Of a stretch of 64,000 bases of DNA, positions 11,933-25,162 are shown piece after piece; position 1 is the first letter of the stretch, and every line of letters starts with the position of its first letter. The translations under genes and the position numbers were made by a program. This stretch comes from Corynebacterium confusum. Lineage in GTDB: Bacteria; Actinomycetota; Actinomycetes; Mycobacteriales; Mycobacteriaceae. Below the pieces are notes generated by a model, which saw nothing but the letters and a program-made list of their open reading frames with translations, ran no database searches and was not told where the DNA came from. Where the stretch lies: contig NZ_CP047202.1 of NCBI RefSeq assembly GCF_030408715.1, forward strand, positions 1,204,294 to 1,268,293, read 5' to 3'.

Positions 11933-13456
11933 ATGACAACCAATCCAACGGGCTCCGAGTCAGCCCCCCACGAGGCAGAACGCAACGTCTATGCCTCCGA
12001 GGACCATGGCTTGCAACAGGGGATGGGTAACCGCCAGCTCCAGATGATTGCCATCGGTTCCGCCATCGGTACCGGCCTCTTGCTGGGTACCGGTTCGCGC
12101 CTCGAGCAGGCCGGCCCCTCCCTGGCCGTGCTCTACCTCATCTGCGGTATGTTCGGCTACGTCATCCTGCGCTCGCTCGGCGAGCTCATCGTCTACCGCC
12201 CGAGCTCCGGCTCGTTCGTGTCTTATGCCCGTGAGTTCTACGGGGAGAAGACTGCGTTCGTGACCGGCTGGCTCTATTGGGGCAACTGGGCTATGACCTT
12301 GGTTGCCGACGCCACGGCCGTGGCCCTCTATATCAAGTGGTTCTCGCAGTACACCCACTGGATCGAGGACATCCCGCAGTGGGTGCTGGCACTGCTGGTC
12401 ATCGGCGGCATCCTGCTGTTCAACATGATGTCGGTCAAGATTTTTGGCGAGCTCGAGTACTGGTTCTCCATGATCAAGGTCGTTGCGCTGCTCATCTTCA
12501 TGCTGGTGGCGATCGGCGTGGTCATCTTCGGCCACCCGAGCGGCGACCCGACTGGCTTCAGCCTGATTTCTGATGCCGGTGGCTGGCTGCCGAACGGCTT
12601 CATCCCGGCCATCATCGTCATCCAGGGCGTGGTCTTCGCCTACGCCGGCATTGAGCTGGTCGGTACCACCAGTGGCGAGACCAAGGACGTCGAGAAGCAC
12701 ATCCCACGCGCGGTCAACAACGTCCTGATCCGCATCCTGGTCTTCTACTTCGGCTCCGTGCTGCTGCTGACCCTGGTCCTGCCGTACACCGAATACATCG
12801 CGAACGTCTCGCCGTTCGTGACCTTCTTCGAGTCCCTGGGCATCGCGGTTGCGGCCCCAATCTTCCAGCTGGTGGTCATAACCGCGGCGATCTCCTCACT
12901 GAACGCCGGCCTGTACTCGACCGGCCGCATCATGTACAACATGTCGACCGCTGGCTCCGGCCCGAAGTTCGGCGCCCGGATGTCCAAGTCGGGTGTGCCC
13001 TACGGCGGCATCGTCATGGCAGCCTTCGTGGGCCTGGCGGGCGTGTTCCTGAACTTCATCGTCCCGGAGGCGGCCTTCGAAATCGTGCTGAACCTGGCGG
13101 CGCTGGGCACGCTGGCATCGTGGGCAGCAATCGCCCTGGCACACCTGAAGTTCGTGCGCCTGTCCAAGAGCGGACGCTACACGCGGCCGGGATACCGCTC
13201 GCCCTTCGGCGCGGTCGGGGACTGGGCCACCCTGATCTTCATCGGCGTGGTCATCGTCCTGATGGCCTTCGACTACCCGATCGGCACCTACGCTCTGGGC
13301 GCCTCCATCCTGCTCATCCCGATCTTCATGGTGATGTGGTTCGCCTGGCGCGACCGCATCCGGGCCATCGCGGATGAGCGCCGCGCCAAGCACCTGCCGA
13401 CGTCCAGCTTCCCGGCTGCCCCGCAGACGGACTTGCGCCCGCGCAACCAAAAGTAG
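11933..13456 (+). CDS. APC-family amino acid permease
   Basis: A 507-residue inner-membrane permease of the amino acid-polyamine-organocation superfamily with about 12 hydrophobic segments. The first transmembrane region has the family signature QMIAIGSAIGTGLLLGTGSRL, followed by GPSLAVLYLICGMFGYVILRSLGELIVYRP, as in the AnsP/GabP/CycA type proton symporters. It is closest in pattern to asparagine, GABA or basic amino-acid permeases; the substrate cannot be read from the sequence. It precedes ornithine cyclodeaminase by about 90 bases and follows the arginine cluster, so import of ornithine, arginine, proline or a related amino acid is plausible. The ribosome site before ATG 11933 is weak (GAAAG). 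Confidence 0.85.
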   Translation: MTTNPTGSESAPHEAERNVYASEDHGLQQGMGNRQLQMIAIGSAIGTGLLLGTGSRLEQAGPSLAVLYLICGMFGYVILRSLGELIVYRPSSGSFVSYAREFYGEKTAFVTGWLYWGNWAMTLVADATAVALYIKWFSQYTHWIEDIPQWVLALLVIGGILLFNMMSVKIFGELEYWFSMIKVVALLIFMLVAIGVVIFGHPSGDPTGFSLISDAGGWLPNGFIPAIIVIQGVVFAYAGIELVGTTSGETKDVEKHIPRAVNNVLIRILVFYFGSVLLLTLVLPYTEYIANVSPFVTFFESLGIAVAAPIFQLVVITAAISSLNAGLYSTGRIMYNMSTAGSGPKFGARMSKSGVPYGGIVMAAFVGLAGVFLNFIVPEAAFEIVLNLAALGTLASWAAIALAHLKFVRLSKSGRYTRPGYRSPFGAVGDWATLIFIGVVIVLMAFDYPIGTYALGASILLIPIFMVMWFAWRDRIRAIADERRAKHLPTSSFPAAPQTDLRPRNQK

Positions 13457-13477
13457 GTAGGCTCTCTAACGGTTAGA

Positions 13478-13509
13478 ACTGAGCGTTGGGATACAGGCCG
13501 GCGCTCAGT
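13478..13509 (+). other. Hairpin in the permease-ocd spacer
   Basis: A perfect 8-bp inverted repeat, ACTGAGCG at 13478-13485 and CGCTCAGT at 13502-13509, with a 16-base loop that can extend the stem by wobble pairs. It ends 21 bases before the ocd ribosome site. It may be an operator, an mRNA processing or stability element, or part of the ocd leader. No T run follows, so it is not a typical terminator. Confidence 0.4.
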
Positions 13510-13549
13510 GGAACGGCATCGTTTATTACGAAAGGAAGATTTAGAAACA

Positions 13550-14578
13550 ATGGTCAAATTCGTCGACGTAGAGAACATGGCGCGCTGGATTCAGCGCGAC
13601 GGCGTGGAAAACATCATCACCGGCATGGTCGAGTACCTCGAGAACGACTACCGCCGCTGGGAGCGCTTCGACAAGATTCCGCGCGTGGCCTCCCACACCC
13701 CGTTCGGCGTTATCGAGCTCATGCCGACCTCGGACGGCGAGGAGTACTCCTTCAAGTTCGTCAACGGCCACCCGTCCAACCCGGCCCGCGGCTTCCAGAC
13801 CGTGACCGCCTTCGGTGTTCTCGCCGATGTGGACAATGGTTACCCGACCTTCGAGGCAGAGATGACGCTGCTGACCGCGCTGCGCACGGCTGCGACCTCC
13901 GCGATGGTGGCCAAGTACCTGGCCCGCAAGGACTCCAAGCGCATGGCCATGGTGGGCGCCGGTTCCCAGTCCGAGTTCCAAGCCCTCGGCTTCCGCGGTG
14001 TGCTGGGCATCGAGGACATCACCATCTACGACATCGACCCAGACGCCGTGGAGAAGTTCAAGCGCAACCTGGAGCCGCTCGGTTTCAACATCACCGCCTG
14101 CAACAGCGTCGATGAGGCCGTGCTGGGCGCCGACATCATCACCACCTGCACCGCGGACAAGGCCCAGAACCAGATTCTGGCCGAGCGCCACGTCGCCCCG
14201 GGCGTGCACCTCAACGCCGTCGGCGGCGACTGCCCGGGCAAGACCGAGCTGGAGGCCTCCATCCTGGACAAGTCCAAGGTCTTCGTTGAGTTCCCGGAGC
14301 AGACCCGCATCGAGGGCGAAATCCAGCAGATGCCGGAGGACTTCCCCGTAACGGAGTTCTACCAGGTCCTGACGGGCCAGGCGACCGGCCGCGATGACGA
14401 CGAGCAGATTACGCTCTTCGACGATGTGGGATTCGCCATCAACGACTTCTCCGCGCTGCGCTACCTCCGCGACGCGGTCAAGGGCACCGACCTGGAAACT
14501 GACATCGACATCATCGCCAACCCGGACGATCCGAAGGATCTGTTCTCCCTCGTGGCGAACGTTCCCTCCCTGATCTAG
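13550..14578 (+). CDS. ocd: Ornithine cyclodeaminase / mu-crystallin family enzyme
   Basis: Predicted NAD-dependent conversion of L-ornithine to L-proline and ammonia. The 342-residue protein has the N-terminal substrate-binding part (MVKFVDVENM; FKFVNGHPSNPARGFQTV), a Rossmann segment MAMVGAGSQSEFQA at about 128-141 with the acidic YDIDPD strand end, and the family hallmark NAVGGDCPGKTELE. Longer enzymes of this type, rather than the 310-residue form, fit best. The open frame begins at 13508, but the ATG at 13550 has the AAAGGAAG site and matches the family start. Placed after a permease and next to the arginine cluster, it suggests an ornithine-to-proline route; a related substrate is possible. 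Confidence 0.88.
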   Translation: MVKFVDVENMARWIQRDGVENIITGMVEYLENDYRRWERFDKIPRVASHTPFGVIELMPTSDGEEYSFKFVNGHPSNPARGFQTVTAFGVLADVDNGYPTFEAEMTLLTALRTAATSAMVAKYLARKDSKRMAMVGAGSQSEFQALGFRGVLGIEDITIYDIDPDAVEKFKRNLEPLGFNITACNSVDEAVLGADIITTCTADKAQNQILAERHVAPGVHLNAVGGDCPGKTELEASILDKSKVFVEFPEQTRIEGEIQQMPEDFPVTEFYQVLTGQATGRDDDEQITLFDDVGFAINDFSALRYLRDAVKGTDLETDIDIIANPDDPKDLFSLVANVPSLI

Positions 14579-14619
14579 CCCGCTGCGCACGCGCCTAAAG
14601 CTTGCGCGCGCTAGGCTTC

Positions 14620-14665
14620 GCCCCGCCTCCCCGCGGTTTCGCACCGCTGGGGAAGCGGGGCTTTG
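14620..14665 (+). terminator. Rho-independent terminator after ocd
   Basis: An imperfect long hairpin built from GCCCCGC...GCGGGGC arms with inner CCCC-GCGGT/ACCGC-GGGG pairing, followed by CTTTG. It lies about 40 bases after the ocd stop. Confidence 0.7.
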
Positions 14666-14768
14666 TCGCGTCCGAGGGCGCCACCAGCAAACCGCAGCGG
14701 AGGATTCGCCGCCAAAAAAGGCGGGGCCAAGCCCGCAGGGTGGAAGCGCAACGGGTACTATGAGGGCC

Positions 14769-14942
14769 ATGAGTTGTGACCCCGCCCTCCTAGACATCTT
14801 GGTTTGTCCGCAGGATAAAGGCCCGTTGGAGTATATCGAGGACCAGCAGGTCCTAGTAAACAACCGCTTGGGGATCGCCTATCCCATCGAAGACGGCATC
14901 CCAGTCATGCTGGCCGATGAGGCCAAGGAATGGCCGGCCTAG
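14769..14942 (+). CDS. Trm112/UPF0434-family small protein
   Basis: A 57-residue protein with LLDILVCPQDKGPLEY at the front and IAYPIEDGIPVMLADEA at the end, the pattern of the Trm112p-like UPF0434 family, small zinc-ribbon-like proteins that in some organisms activate methyltransferases. Only one cysteine of the usual CP..C pair is seen (ILVCPQDKG), so metal binding is doubtful. The frame opens at ATG 14760; the second ATG at 14769 fits homologues better, and neither has a clear ribosome site. tyrS follows 66 bases later. The function in corynebacteria is unknown. Confidence 0.75.
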   Translation: MSCDPALLDILVCPQDKGPLEYIEDQQVLVNNRLGIAYPIEDGIPVMLADEAKEWPA

Positions 14943-15008
14943 GCCCGGCTTCAGCGGCACCCCGAAACCAAAACTAAGAAGAGATCGACTAGAAGGACGA
15001 CGATTTTC

Positions 15009-16268
15009 ATGAATATCATCGATGAGTTGCAATGGCGCGGGCTGATCAACCAGTCCACGGATCTTGACGCCCTGCGCGAGGCCTGCGAGCAGCCCATCAC
15101 CCTGTACTGCGGCTTCGACCCGACCGGCGACTCCTTGCACGCCGGCCACCTGGTCCCGATGATCATGCTGCGCCGCTTCCAAGAAGCCGGCCATCACCCG
15201 CTGGCTCTGGCTGGTGGCGCCACCGGCTTCATCGGCGATCCGCGCGACGTCGGCGAGCGTTCCATGCTCTCGGAGGACGTCATCGAAAAGAACCTCGAAG
15301 CAATCAAGGGCCAGCTGCGTCGCTTTGTCGATTTCGACGGCGAGAACGCCGCAACCCTGGTCAACAACGCTGACTGGACGATGAACATGTCGGTCATCGA
15401 CTTCCTCCGCGACGTGGGCAAGAACTTCTCGCTGAACACAATGTTGGATCGCGACACCGTCAAGCGCCGCCTGGAGGCCGACGGCATTTCCTACACCGAG
15501 TTCTCCTACATGCTGCTGCAGTCGAACGACTACGTGCAACTGCGCCGCAATTACGACTGCGTCCTGCAGATCGGCGGCGGAGACCAGTGGGGCAACATCG
15601 TCTCCGGCGTGGACCTGAACCGCCGTGTTGACGGGGCCAAGGTGCACGGCCTGACCGTACCGCTGGTCACCGACGCCAGCGGTCAGAAGTTCGGCAAGTC
15701 CACCGGTGGCGGCAAGCTCTGGCTGGACGCGGAAAAGACCTCGCCGTACTCCTGGTACCAGTACTTCCTGAACGCCGGCGACTCCGTGGTTATCGACTAC
15801 CTACGCTGGTTTACCTTCCTGCCCCAGGATGAGATCGCCGGTTACCAGGAGAAGGTAGAAACCGAGCCGTACAAGCGTGAGGCCCAGCGCCGGCTCGCCC
15901 AGGAGATGACCGACCTGGTCCACGGTAAGGAAGCCACTAAGTCCGTGGAGCTCGCCGCCCAGGCGCTGTTCGGAAAGGCCAGCCTGACGGAGCTGGACGA
16001 GGAGACCTTGCGCGGCGCTCTGTCCGAGACCGAGGTTGCTGAGATCGAGGCCGGCCAGCCGCGTACCATCGTGGACCTACTGGTTGCCAGCGGCTTAGCC
16101 GAATCGAAGGGCGCGGCCCGCCGCACCATTAAGGAGGGCGGCGCCTACGTCAACAACGAGCGAGTCGAAGACTCCGAATGGGAACCGTCCGACAGCGATC
16201 TGTTGCACGGAGCATGGTTGGTCCTGCGACGCGGCAAGAAGAACTTCGCCGGCGCCAAGTTCGTCTAA
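15009..16268 (+). CDS. tyrS: Tyrosyl-tRNA synthetase
   Basis: Class I aminoacyl-tRNA synthetase charging tRNA-Tyr. The 419-residue protein has the HIGH equivalent H44-A-G-H47 in [15 protein letters not shown], tyrosine-binding GGGDQWGN, the KMSKS equivalent KFGKS at about 227, and an S4 RNA-binding domain at the C-terminus (about 350-419, with [19 protein letters not shown]). Length and order are those of the bacterial TyrRS of the KFGKS type. The ATG at 15009 has AAGGAC about 12 bases upstream. A hairpin terminator follows, then the rRNA operon. Confidence 0.96.
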   Translation: MNIIDELQWRGLINQSTDLDALREACEQPITLYCGFDPTGDSLHAGHLVPMIMLRRFQEAGHHPLALAGGATGFIGDPRDVGERSMLSEDVIEKNLEAIKGQLRRFVDFDGENAATLVNNADWTMNMSVIDFLRDVGKNFSLNTMLDRDTVKRRLEADGISYTEFSYMLLQSNDYVQLRRNYDCVLQIGGGDQWGNIVSGVDLNRRVDGAKVHGLTVPLVTDASGQKFGKSTGGGKLWLDAEKTSPYSWYQYFLNAGDSVVIDYLRWFTFLPQDEIAGYQEKVETEPYKREAQRRLAQEMTDLVHGKEATKSVELAAQALFGKASLTELDEETLRGALSETEVAEIEAGQPRTIVDLLVASGLAESKGAARRTIKEGGAYVNNERVEDSEWEPSDSDLLHGAWLVLRRGKKNFAGAKFV

Positions 16269-16305
16269 AACTTCGGCTACGCAGTTACCGGTCCGCCACA
16301 AGTTA

Positions 16306-16333
16306 ACCCGTCACCACTTGGTGGCGGGTGTTT
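16306..16333 (+). terminator. Rho-independent terminator after tyrS
   Basis: A 10-bp stem (16306-16315 with 16320-16329) containing one G-U pair, tetraloop ACTT, and then GTTTG. It separates tyrS from the rRNA promoter. Confidence 0.75.
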
Positions 16334-16426
16334 GCCTGCCTAGCAGGGGATTTGTGGAAAATTGAAGGGGTGTGTAAATTGGTCCGAGTCGCCGCGAGAG
16401 CAGGTGACGGGGAGTTAAACTCCAGG

Positions 16427-16456
16427 TTGACTTTGGTTTAAAAGTTGGTCTAAGAT
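16427..16456 (+). promoter_or_regulatory. rRNA operon promoter
   Basis: TTGACT at 16427-16432 and TAAGAT at 16451-16456 are separated by 18 bases, a good sigma-A type promoter about 325 bases before mature 16S rRNA. It is the only strong promoter match seen in the spacer from tyrS; further weaker promoters are possible. Confidence 0.7.
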
Positions 16457-16521
16457 TTAAATCCCAGTTACAAAGCACGAACTACGCTAGACAATAGCGC
16501 GGAACGGCTTTGCAACAGTGA

Positions 16522-16547
16522 TGTTTGAGAACTCAATAGTGTGCCAA
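16522..16547 (+). promoter_or_regulatory. rRNA leader antitermination/processing motif
   Basis: The sequence TTTGAGAACTCAATAGTGTG is the conserved leader motif of actinobacterial rRNA operons, thought to act in antitermination or leader folding. A related GAGAACTG-TATAGTGGACG motif recurs in the 16S-23S spacer at 18583-18601. The long T-rich leader from 16548 to 16780 holds nothing else that could be assigned. Confidence 0.65.
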
Positions 16548-16780
16548 TGTACTTTTTGCATTTGTGTGGATGGTTGTGTTGGTGTGTGCCGGATGGCGCT
16601 TTCAGTTGGGGTGTCATTGAAATATAATTGTTTCTTTCTGGCTGCATTGATGTGATTGTTCATGTTTTGTGAATTTTTCATTTTTTCTTTGTAGTAATTC
16701 TTTTTTGGTCAGTATGCAGCGCATGGTTTGTGTGTTGTGTGTTGGTTTTGTTTGTTAGGTTTGGGCTTTTCACGAGCCTT

Positions 16781-21820
<5,040 letters not shown>

Positions 21821-21869
21821 ACAAACTATTGTGTGGAACAAAACAAAACACAAGATATCGTCACTTTGT

Positions 21870-21892
21870 CGTGTTCGCGTCCACTATGCAGT
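21870..21892 (+). other. 3' strand of the 23S precursor processing stem
   Basis: Bases 21870-21892 are complementary to 18587-18609 over about 23 pairs, including 13 perfect consecutive pairs (18592-18604 with 21875-21887) and a few G-U pairs. The two strands flank 23S rRNA and should form the base stem that RNase III cuts during pre-rRNA processing. Confidence 0.75.
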
Positions 21893-21939
21893 ATCTGACA
21901 CAACACCCCGGACCAGACACCACATGTGTGTCCCGGATG

Positions 21940-22062
21940 TTTGTCGGTGGTCAATAGCGGCAGGGAAACGCCCGGACCCATTCCGAACCCGGAAGCTAAG
22001 CCTGCGTCGCGCCGATGGTACTGCAACCGGGAGGTTGTGGGAGAGTAGGTTACCGCCGACAC
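21940..22062 (+). rRNA. rrf: 5S ribosomal RNA
   Basis: About 120 bases. The terminal helix pairs GTCGGTGG at 21943-21950 with CCGCCGAC at 22053-22060. The internal CCCGGACCCATTCCGAACCC and GAAGCTAAGCC segments are typical of 5S rRNA. It lies about 120 bases after 23S and just before the operon terminator. Confidence 0.95.
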
Positions 22063-22090
22063 CAAACGAAAGAATAACTTAATAAGTAGT

Positions 22091-22138
22091 AGCGCTCGGT
22101 AGGGCAGTCACCCGATGACTGTCTTACCGAGCGCTTTA
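22091..22138 (+). terminator. Strong terminator of the rRNA operon
   Basis: A 20-bp stem (22091-22110 with 22116-22135) with two G-U pairs and a CCCGA loop, followed by TTT. It begins 29 bases after 5S rRNA. Confidence 0.92.
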
Positions 22139-22257
22139 GCATGCTCGCATCAGGCTTGCTGGTTTCTAGACCACGTGCTGTTAGTTCATGCCGGGTGGGG
22201 GTTCTTAACTGAGCTGCCGGGCCTAGTAGAATGGGCGGGTATTAGTTTGCTGTCGCG

Positions 22258-23193
22258 ATGGTAGAAATGGATTTAGGTATGTCAGACAACGAAGGTGGCC
22301 GTAAGTCTTTTGATTCCGCCGGCGGAGAGCGTCGCGGCGGTGGCCACAAGGGTGGTCGCAAGCCCTACGGGAAGCGCTCGGAAGGCTCCCGGGATGAACG
22401 TCGTCGCAACGGCGGCAATCGGGGCGGGCGCAAGCCGGCCCACAAGGGTCGCGGGGGCAAGTCCAATTCCCAGCAGCGCCGTAATCACCCCCAGCGCAGT
22501 GGCTTCCGCGAGGAGCGTTTGAACCAGCGCATGGCCGACCCGGATCTGCCGAACGATATCGACGTGCGGGACCTCGACCCGATGGTTCTGCAGGACCTGA
22601 AGGTGCTGTCCAAGGACAACGCCGAGGCCGTCGCCAAGCATATGATCATGGCAGCTACTTGGATGGATGACGATCCGCAACTGGCCCTGCGCCACGCCCG
22701 GGCGGCGAAGAACCGCGCGGGACGGGTCTCCGTGGTGCGGGAGGTCAACGGCATCGCCGCCTACCGCGCCCAGGAGTGGAAGGAAGGCCTGTCGGAGCTG
22801 CGCGCCGCGCGGCGGATTTCGGGCGGCCCGGGGCTTATGGCGGTGATGGCGGACTGCGAGCGCGGTCTGGGCAAGCCGGAGAAGGCCCTGGAACTGGCGA
22901 GGGAGCCGGAGGCAAAGGAACTCGACGACGAGTCCCGGATCGAGCTAGCTATCGTCCTAGCCGGCGCTCGCCAGGATCTGGGGCAGAACGAATCCGCCGT
23001 GGTGACCTTGTCCCGGCTCAACCCGAACAGGGACGACCGCGGGATTAGCGCCTGCCGTTTGTCCTACGCCTACGCCAACGCGCTGGATCTGGCCGGGCGC
23101 AAGGACGAGGCCAAGGACTGGTTCCAGCACACCGTCGCCATTGATGAGGGCGAATGGACCGATGCCGCCGAGCGCGTAAAGGAACTTGGGTAG
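22258..23193 (+). CDS. TPR-like protein with a basic Gly/Arg-rich N-terminus
   Basis: A 311-residue cytoplasmic protein. Residues about 10-85 are low-complexity and strongly basic, rich in G, R, K and S (GGRKSFDS, GGHKGGRKPYGKR, GNRGGRKP), resembling RNA-binding RGG tails. From about 95 it becomes helical with repeat-like segments suggestive of TPRs (AVAKHMIMAATWMDDDPQLALRHARAA; LSELRAARR; AKDWFQHTVAIDEGEW). ATG 22258 has no ribosome site; ATG 22279 (MSDNEGG) is an equally good start. The HAD gene follows directly at the stop codon. A TPR protein at this place is conserved in Corynebacterium and Mycobacterium; its function is not known, but the basic tail hints at RNA or ribosome contact. Confidence 0.8.
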   Translation: MVEMDLGMSDNEGGRKSFDSAGGERRGGGHKGGRKPYGKRSEGSRDERRRNGGNRGGRKPAHKGRGGKSNSQQRRNHPQRSGFREERLNQRMADPDLPNDIDVRDLDPMVLQDLKVLSKDNAEAVAKHMIMAATWMDDDPQLALRHARAAKNRAGRVSVVREVNGIAAYRAQEWKEGLSELRAARRISGGPGLMAVMADCERGLGKPEKALELAREPEAKELDDESRIELAIVLAGARQDLGQNESAVVTLSRLNPNRDDRGISACRLSYAYANALDLAGRKDEAKDWFQHTVAIDEGEWTDAAERVKELG

Positions 23194-24180
23194 ATGGCGT
23201 CCCTGTTGGAGTCCCACGACTCTTTGCTGCTTGACCTAGACGGCACTGTATGGGAGGGCGACCGGCCCATTGGTGCCAGTGTGGACATCATCAACGCCTG
23301 CGGTCTGCCGTGCGTGTATATCACCAACAACGCCTCCCGCAGCCCCGGTGCCGTCGTGGACAAGCTGGTCGGCATGGGAATCAAGGCCGATCCGGAGCAC
23401 GTATTGACCTCGGCCCAGGCCTGCCTGAGCCTGGCCAGTGAGGAGCTTCCCGCCGGTGCGACCGTTCTCGTCGTCGGCGCGGAGTCTTTCCGGCAGCTCG
23501 CCCGTCAGGCGGGCTTTAACGTCGTCACCAGTGCGGACGATGGCCCGCAGGCAGTTCTCCAGGGCTTCGACCCCGCAATCGGATGGGCGGAGCTGACCGA
23601 GGCGGCTTTGGCTATCCGCAACGGGGCGAAGTTCTATGCCTCCAACCTGGATACCTCCCTGCCTATGGAACGCGGCCTGGCCGTGGGCAACGGCTCCTTG
23701 GTCGCCGCGGTATCCACAGCAACCGGCGTACAGCCGGCCTCCGCCGGCAAGCCTGCCGCGGCCATGTTTACCCAGGCCGTCCAGGAGATTGGCTCGCAGG
23801 CGCCGCTGGCGGTGGGAGATCGCTTGGACACCGACATCCAGGGCGGCAACGCCGCCGGGGTTGATACCTTCCACGTTCTGACCGGGGTCTCCGGACCGCT
23901 GGCTCTCATCGAAGCCGAAGAAGACCAGCGCCCGACCTTTATCGGCGAGTCTTTGCAGGATATCAACCTGGCGGAAGCCGAGCTGCGACCTGGCGCCCAG
24001 GGCGGCTTTCACGCCCGCGTCGACGGCGAAGACATTATCTTGAGCGCGGGTGACCCGGGTGCGACCCCGGTGCAGGCGTTGCGGACCGTGCTCGAGGTGG
24101 CCTGGGCCATGCCGCACCCGCCGCGGTATGTGCGCCCGGCCTCCGACGTCGCCGACCAGGCCACAGGGGCGTGGTGGTGA
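23194..24180 (+). CDS. HAD-IIA family phosphatase (NagD/PGP-like)
   Basis: A 328-residue haloacid-dehalogenase superfamily hydrolase. Motif I is LLDLDGTVWEGD near residues 11-22 with the nucleophile aspartate; motif II lies in CVYITNNASRSP; motif III/IV in AVGDRLDTDIQGGNAAG. The C2 cap places it with NagD, PNPase and phosphoglycolate phosphatase-like enzymes. The natural substrate is unknown. It starts immediately at the stop of the TPR gene and overlaps the next small gene, so all are one operon leading to tlyA, nadK and recN. The M. tuberculosis counterpart by position is Rv1692. Confidence 0.87.
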   Translation: MASLLESHDSLLLDLDGTVWEGDRPIGASVDIINACGLPCVYITNNASRSPGAVVDKLVGMGIKADPEHVLTSAQACLSLASEELPAGATVLVVGAESFRQLARQAGFNVVTSADDGPQAVLQGFDPAIGWAELTEAALAIRNGAKFYASNLDTSLPMERGLAVGNGSLVAAVSTATGVQPASAGKPAAAMFTQAVQEIGSQAPLAVGDRLDTDIQGGNAAGVDTFHVLTGVSGPLALIEAEEDQRPTFIGESLQDINLAEAELRPGAQGGFHARVDGEDIILSAGDPGATPVQALRTVLEVAWAMPHPPRYVRPASDVADQATGAWW

Positions 24181-24347
24181 TGGCCCGTCCGATCCCGCAC
24201 GATCCGCGGCAGACCCAGGTCAGCCCGGAGGACGTGGACTCAAAGATCGCGGAGATCTTCAACGAACCGGCTGGGGACCTGCCGGAGGAAGTCGACCAAC
24301 TCAACAACGCCCACGAGGTCCTGCGTGCGGCGCTGCAGGAGAACTGA
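24180..24347 (+). CDS. Small conserved protein between the HAD phosphatase and tlyA
   Basis: A 55-residue protein reading MARPIPHDPRQTQVSPEDVD and then KIAEIFNEPAG...LNNAHEVLRAALQEN. Its ATG shares the last base of the HAD stop codon (TGATGG) and its own TGA shares a base with the tlyA ATG (TGATG), so the three genes are translationally coupled. That packing and the amphipathic C-terminal helix make it a real gene. M. tuberculosis has a similarly small gene (Rv1693) at the same place. The function is unknown. Confidence 0.8.
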   Translation: MARPIPHDPRQTQVSPEDVDSKIAEIFNEPAGDLPEEVDQLNNAHEVLRAALQEN

Positions 24348-25162
24348 TGCCACCAGCACGCAGGAGGCTGGACGCGGAGCTCGTCCGGCGGAAAATCGCG
24401 CGTTCTCGGGAGCAGGCCGTCGAGATGATCAAGGGCGGCCGGGTCTTCGTCAACGGCTTCAAGGCGGCCAAGCCGGCCACTATTGTGGAACCGGAGGCCT
24501 CCATCCGGGTCGAACACGCCCCTGAGGATGACTGGGCCTCGCGCGGCGCCCACAAACTGCTGGGCGCGCTGGAAGCCTTTGATGTCTCATTGGAAGGCAA
24601 ACGCGTGCTCGACGCCGGGGCATCGACGGGCGGGTTCACCGATGTCTGCCTCCGCAACGGCGCCCGGGAAGTACTCTCCGTCGATGTGGGCTACGGCCAG
24701 TTGCTCTGGCGTCTGCAAAACGATCCGCGCGTGAGGGTCTTCGACCGGACGAACATCCGGCACCTGGACCTGGATACCATCGGCGAGCCGGCCGACGCCA
24801 TGGTCGGAGACCTGTCCTTTATTTCCCTGAAGCTGGTTCTGCCGGCTATCGTGTCCTGCCTGCGGCCCGGCGCTTTTTTGCTGCCCATGGTCAAGCCCCA
24901 GTTCGAGGTTGGCAAGGACCGCCTGGGGCCGGGCGGGGTGGTGCGCTCGCCGGAGCTGCGCGCCGAAGTCACGGCCGACATCGCGCTTTTCTCCCAGGAG
25001 CTGGGCTTAAGCTGCCGCGGGGTATGTGCCTCGCCGCTGCCGGGGCCGAGCGGGAACGTGGAATACTTCCTGCATCTGGTCGCCGATGAGGCGAAGACCC
25101 AACCGGGGCGGGCAGAATTGGAGTCAGTGATCGGCAAGGCAATCAAGGAGGGGCCGCAGTGA
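24347..25162 (+). CDS. tlyA: TlyA, 16S/23S rRNA 2'-O-methyltransferase
   Basis: A 271-residue protein with an S4 RNA-binding domain (about 3-62: RRRLDAELVRRKIARSREQA) and a FtsJ/RrmJ-type methyltransferase domain (about 65-260). The SAM motif is LDAGASTGGFTD at about 85-96; MVKPQFEVGKD and GPSGNVEYFLH carry the lysine and glutamate of the catalytic set. TlyA methylates C1409 of 16S and C1920 of 23S rRNA in mycobacteria, and its loss gives capreomycin resistance. A longer open frame upstream (from 24050) overlaps the HAD gene and is not used. The GTGA overlap couples it to nadK. Confidence 0.93.
   Translation: MPPARRRLDAELVRRKIARSREQAVEMIKGGRVFVNGFKAAKPATIVEPEASIRVEHAPEDDWASRGAHKLLGALEAFDVSLEGKRVLDAGASTGGFTDVCLRNGAREVLSVDVGYGQLLWRLQNDPRVRVFDRTNIRHLDLDTIGEPADAMVGDLSFISLKLVLPAIVSCLRPGAFLLPMVKPQFEVGKDRLGPGGVVRSPELRAEVTADIALFSQELGLSCRGVCASPLPGPSGNVEYFLHLVADEAKTQPGRAELESVIGKAIKEGPQ

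Noticed and set aside
16400..16460. A dyad-like GTTAAACTCC...GGTTTAAAAG around the rRNA promoter, similar to the site at 60732.
   Set aside because: The arms are far apart and imperfect; the similarity to the MerR palindrome is probably chance.
24050..24346. N-terminal extension of TlyA by 99 codons.
   Set aside because: It overlaps the HAD gene and the small coupled gene in another frame, and TlyA proteins start at the S4 domain (MPPARRRLDAELV).
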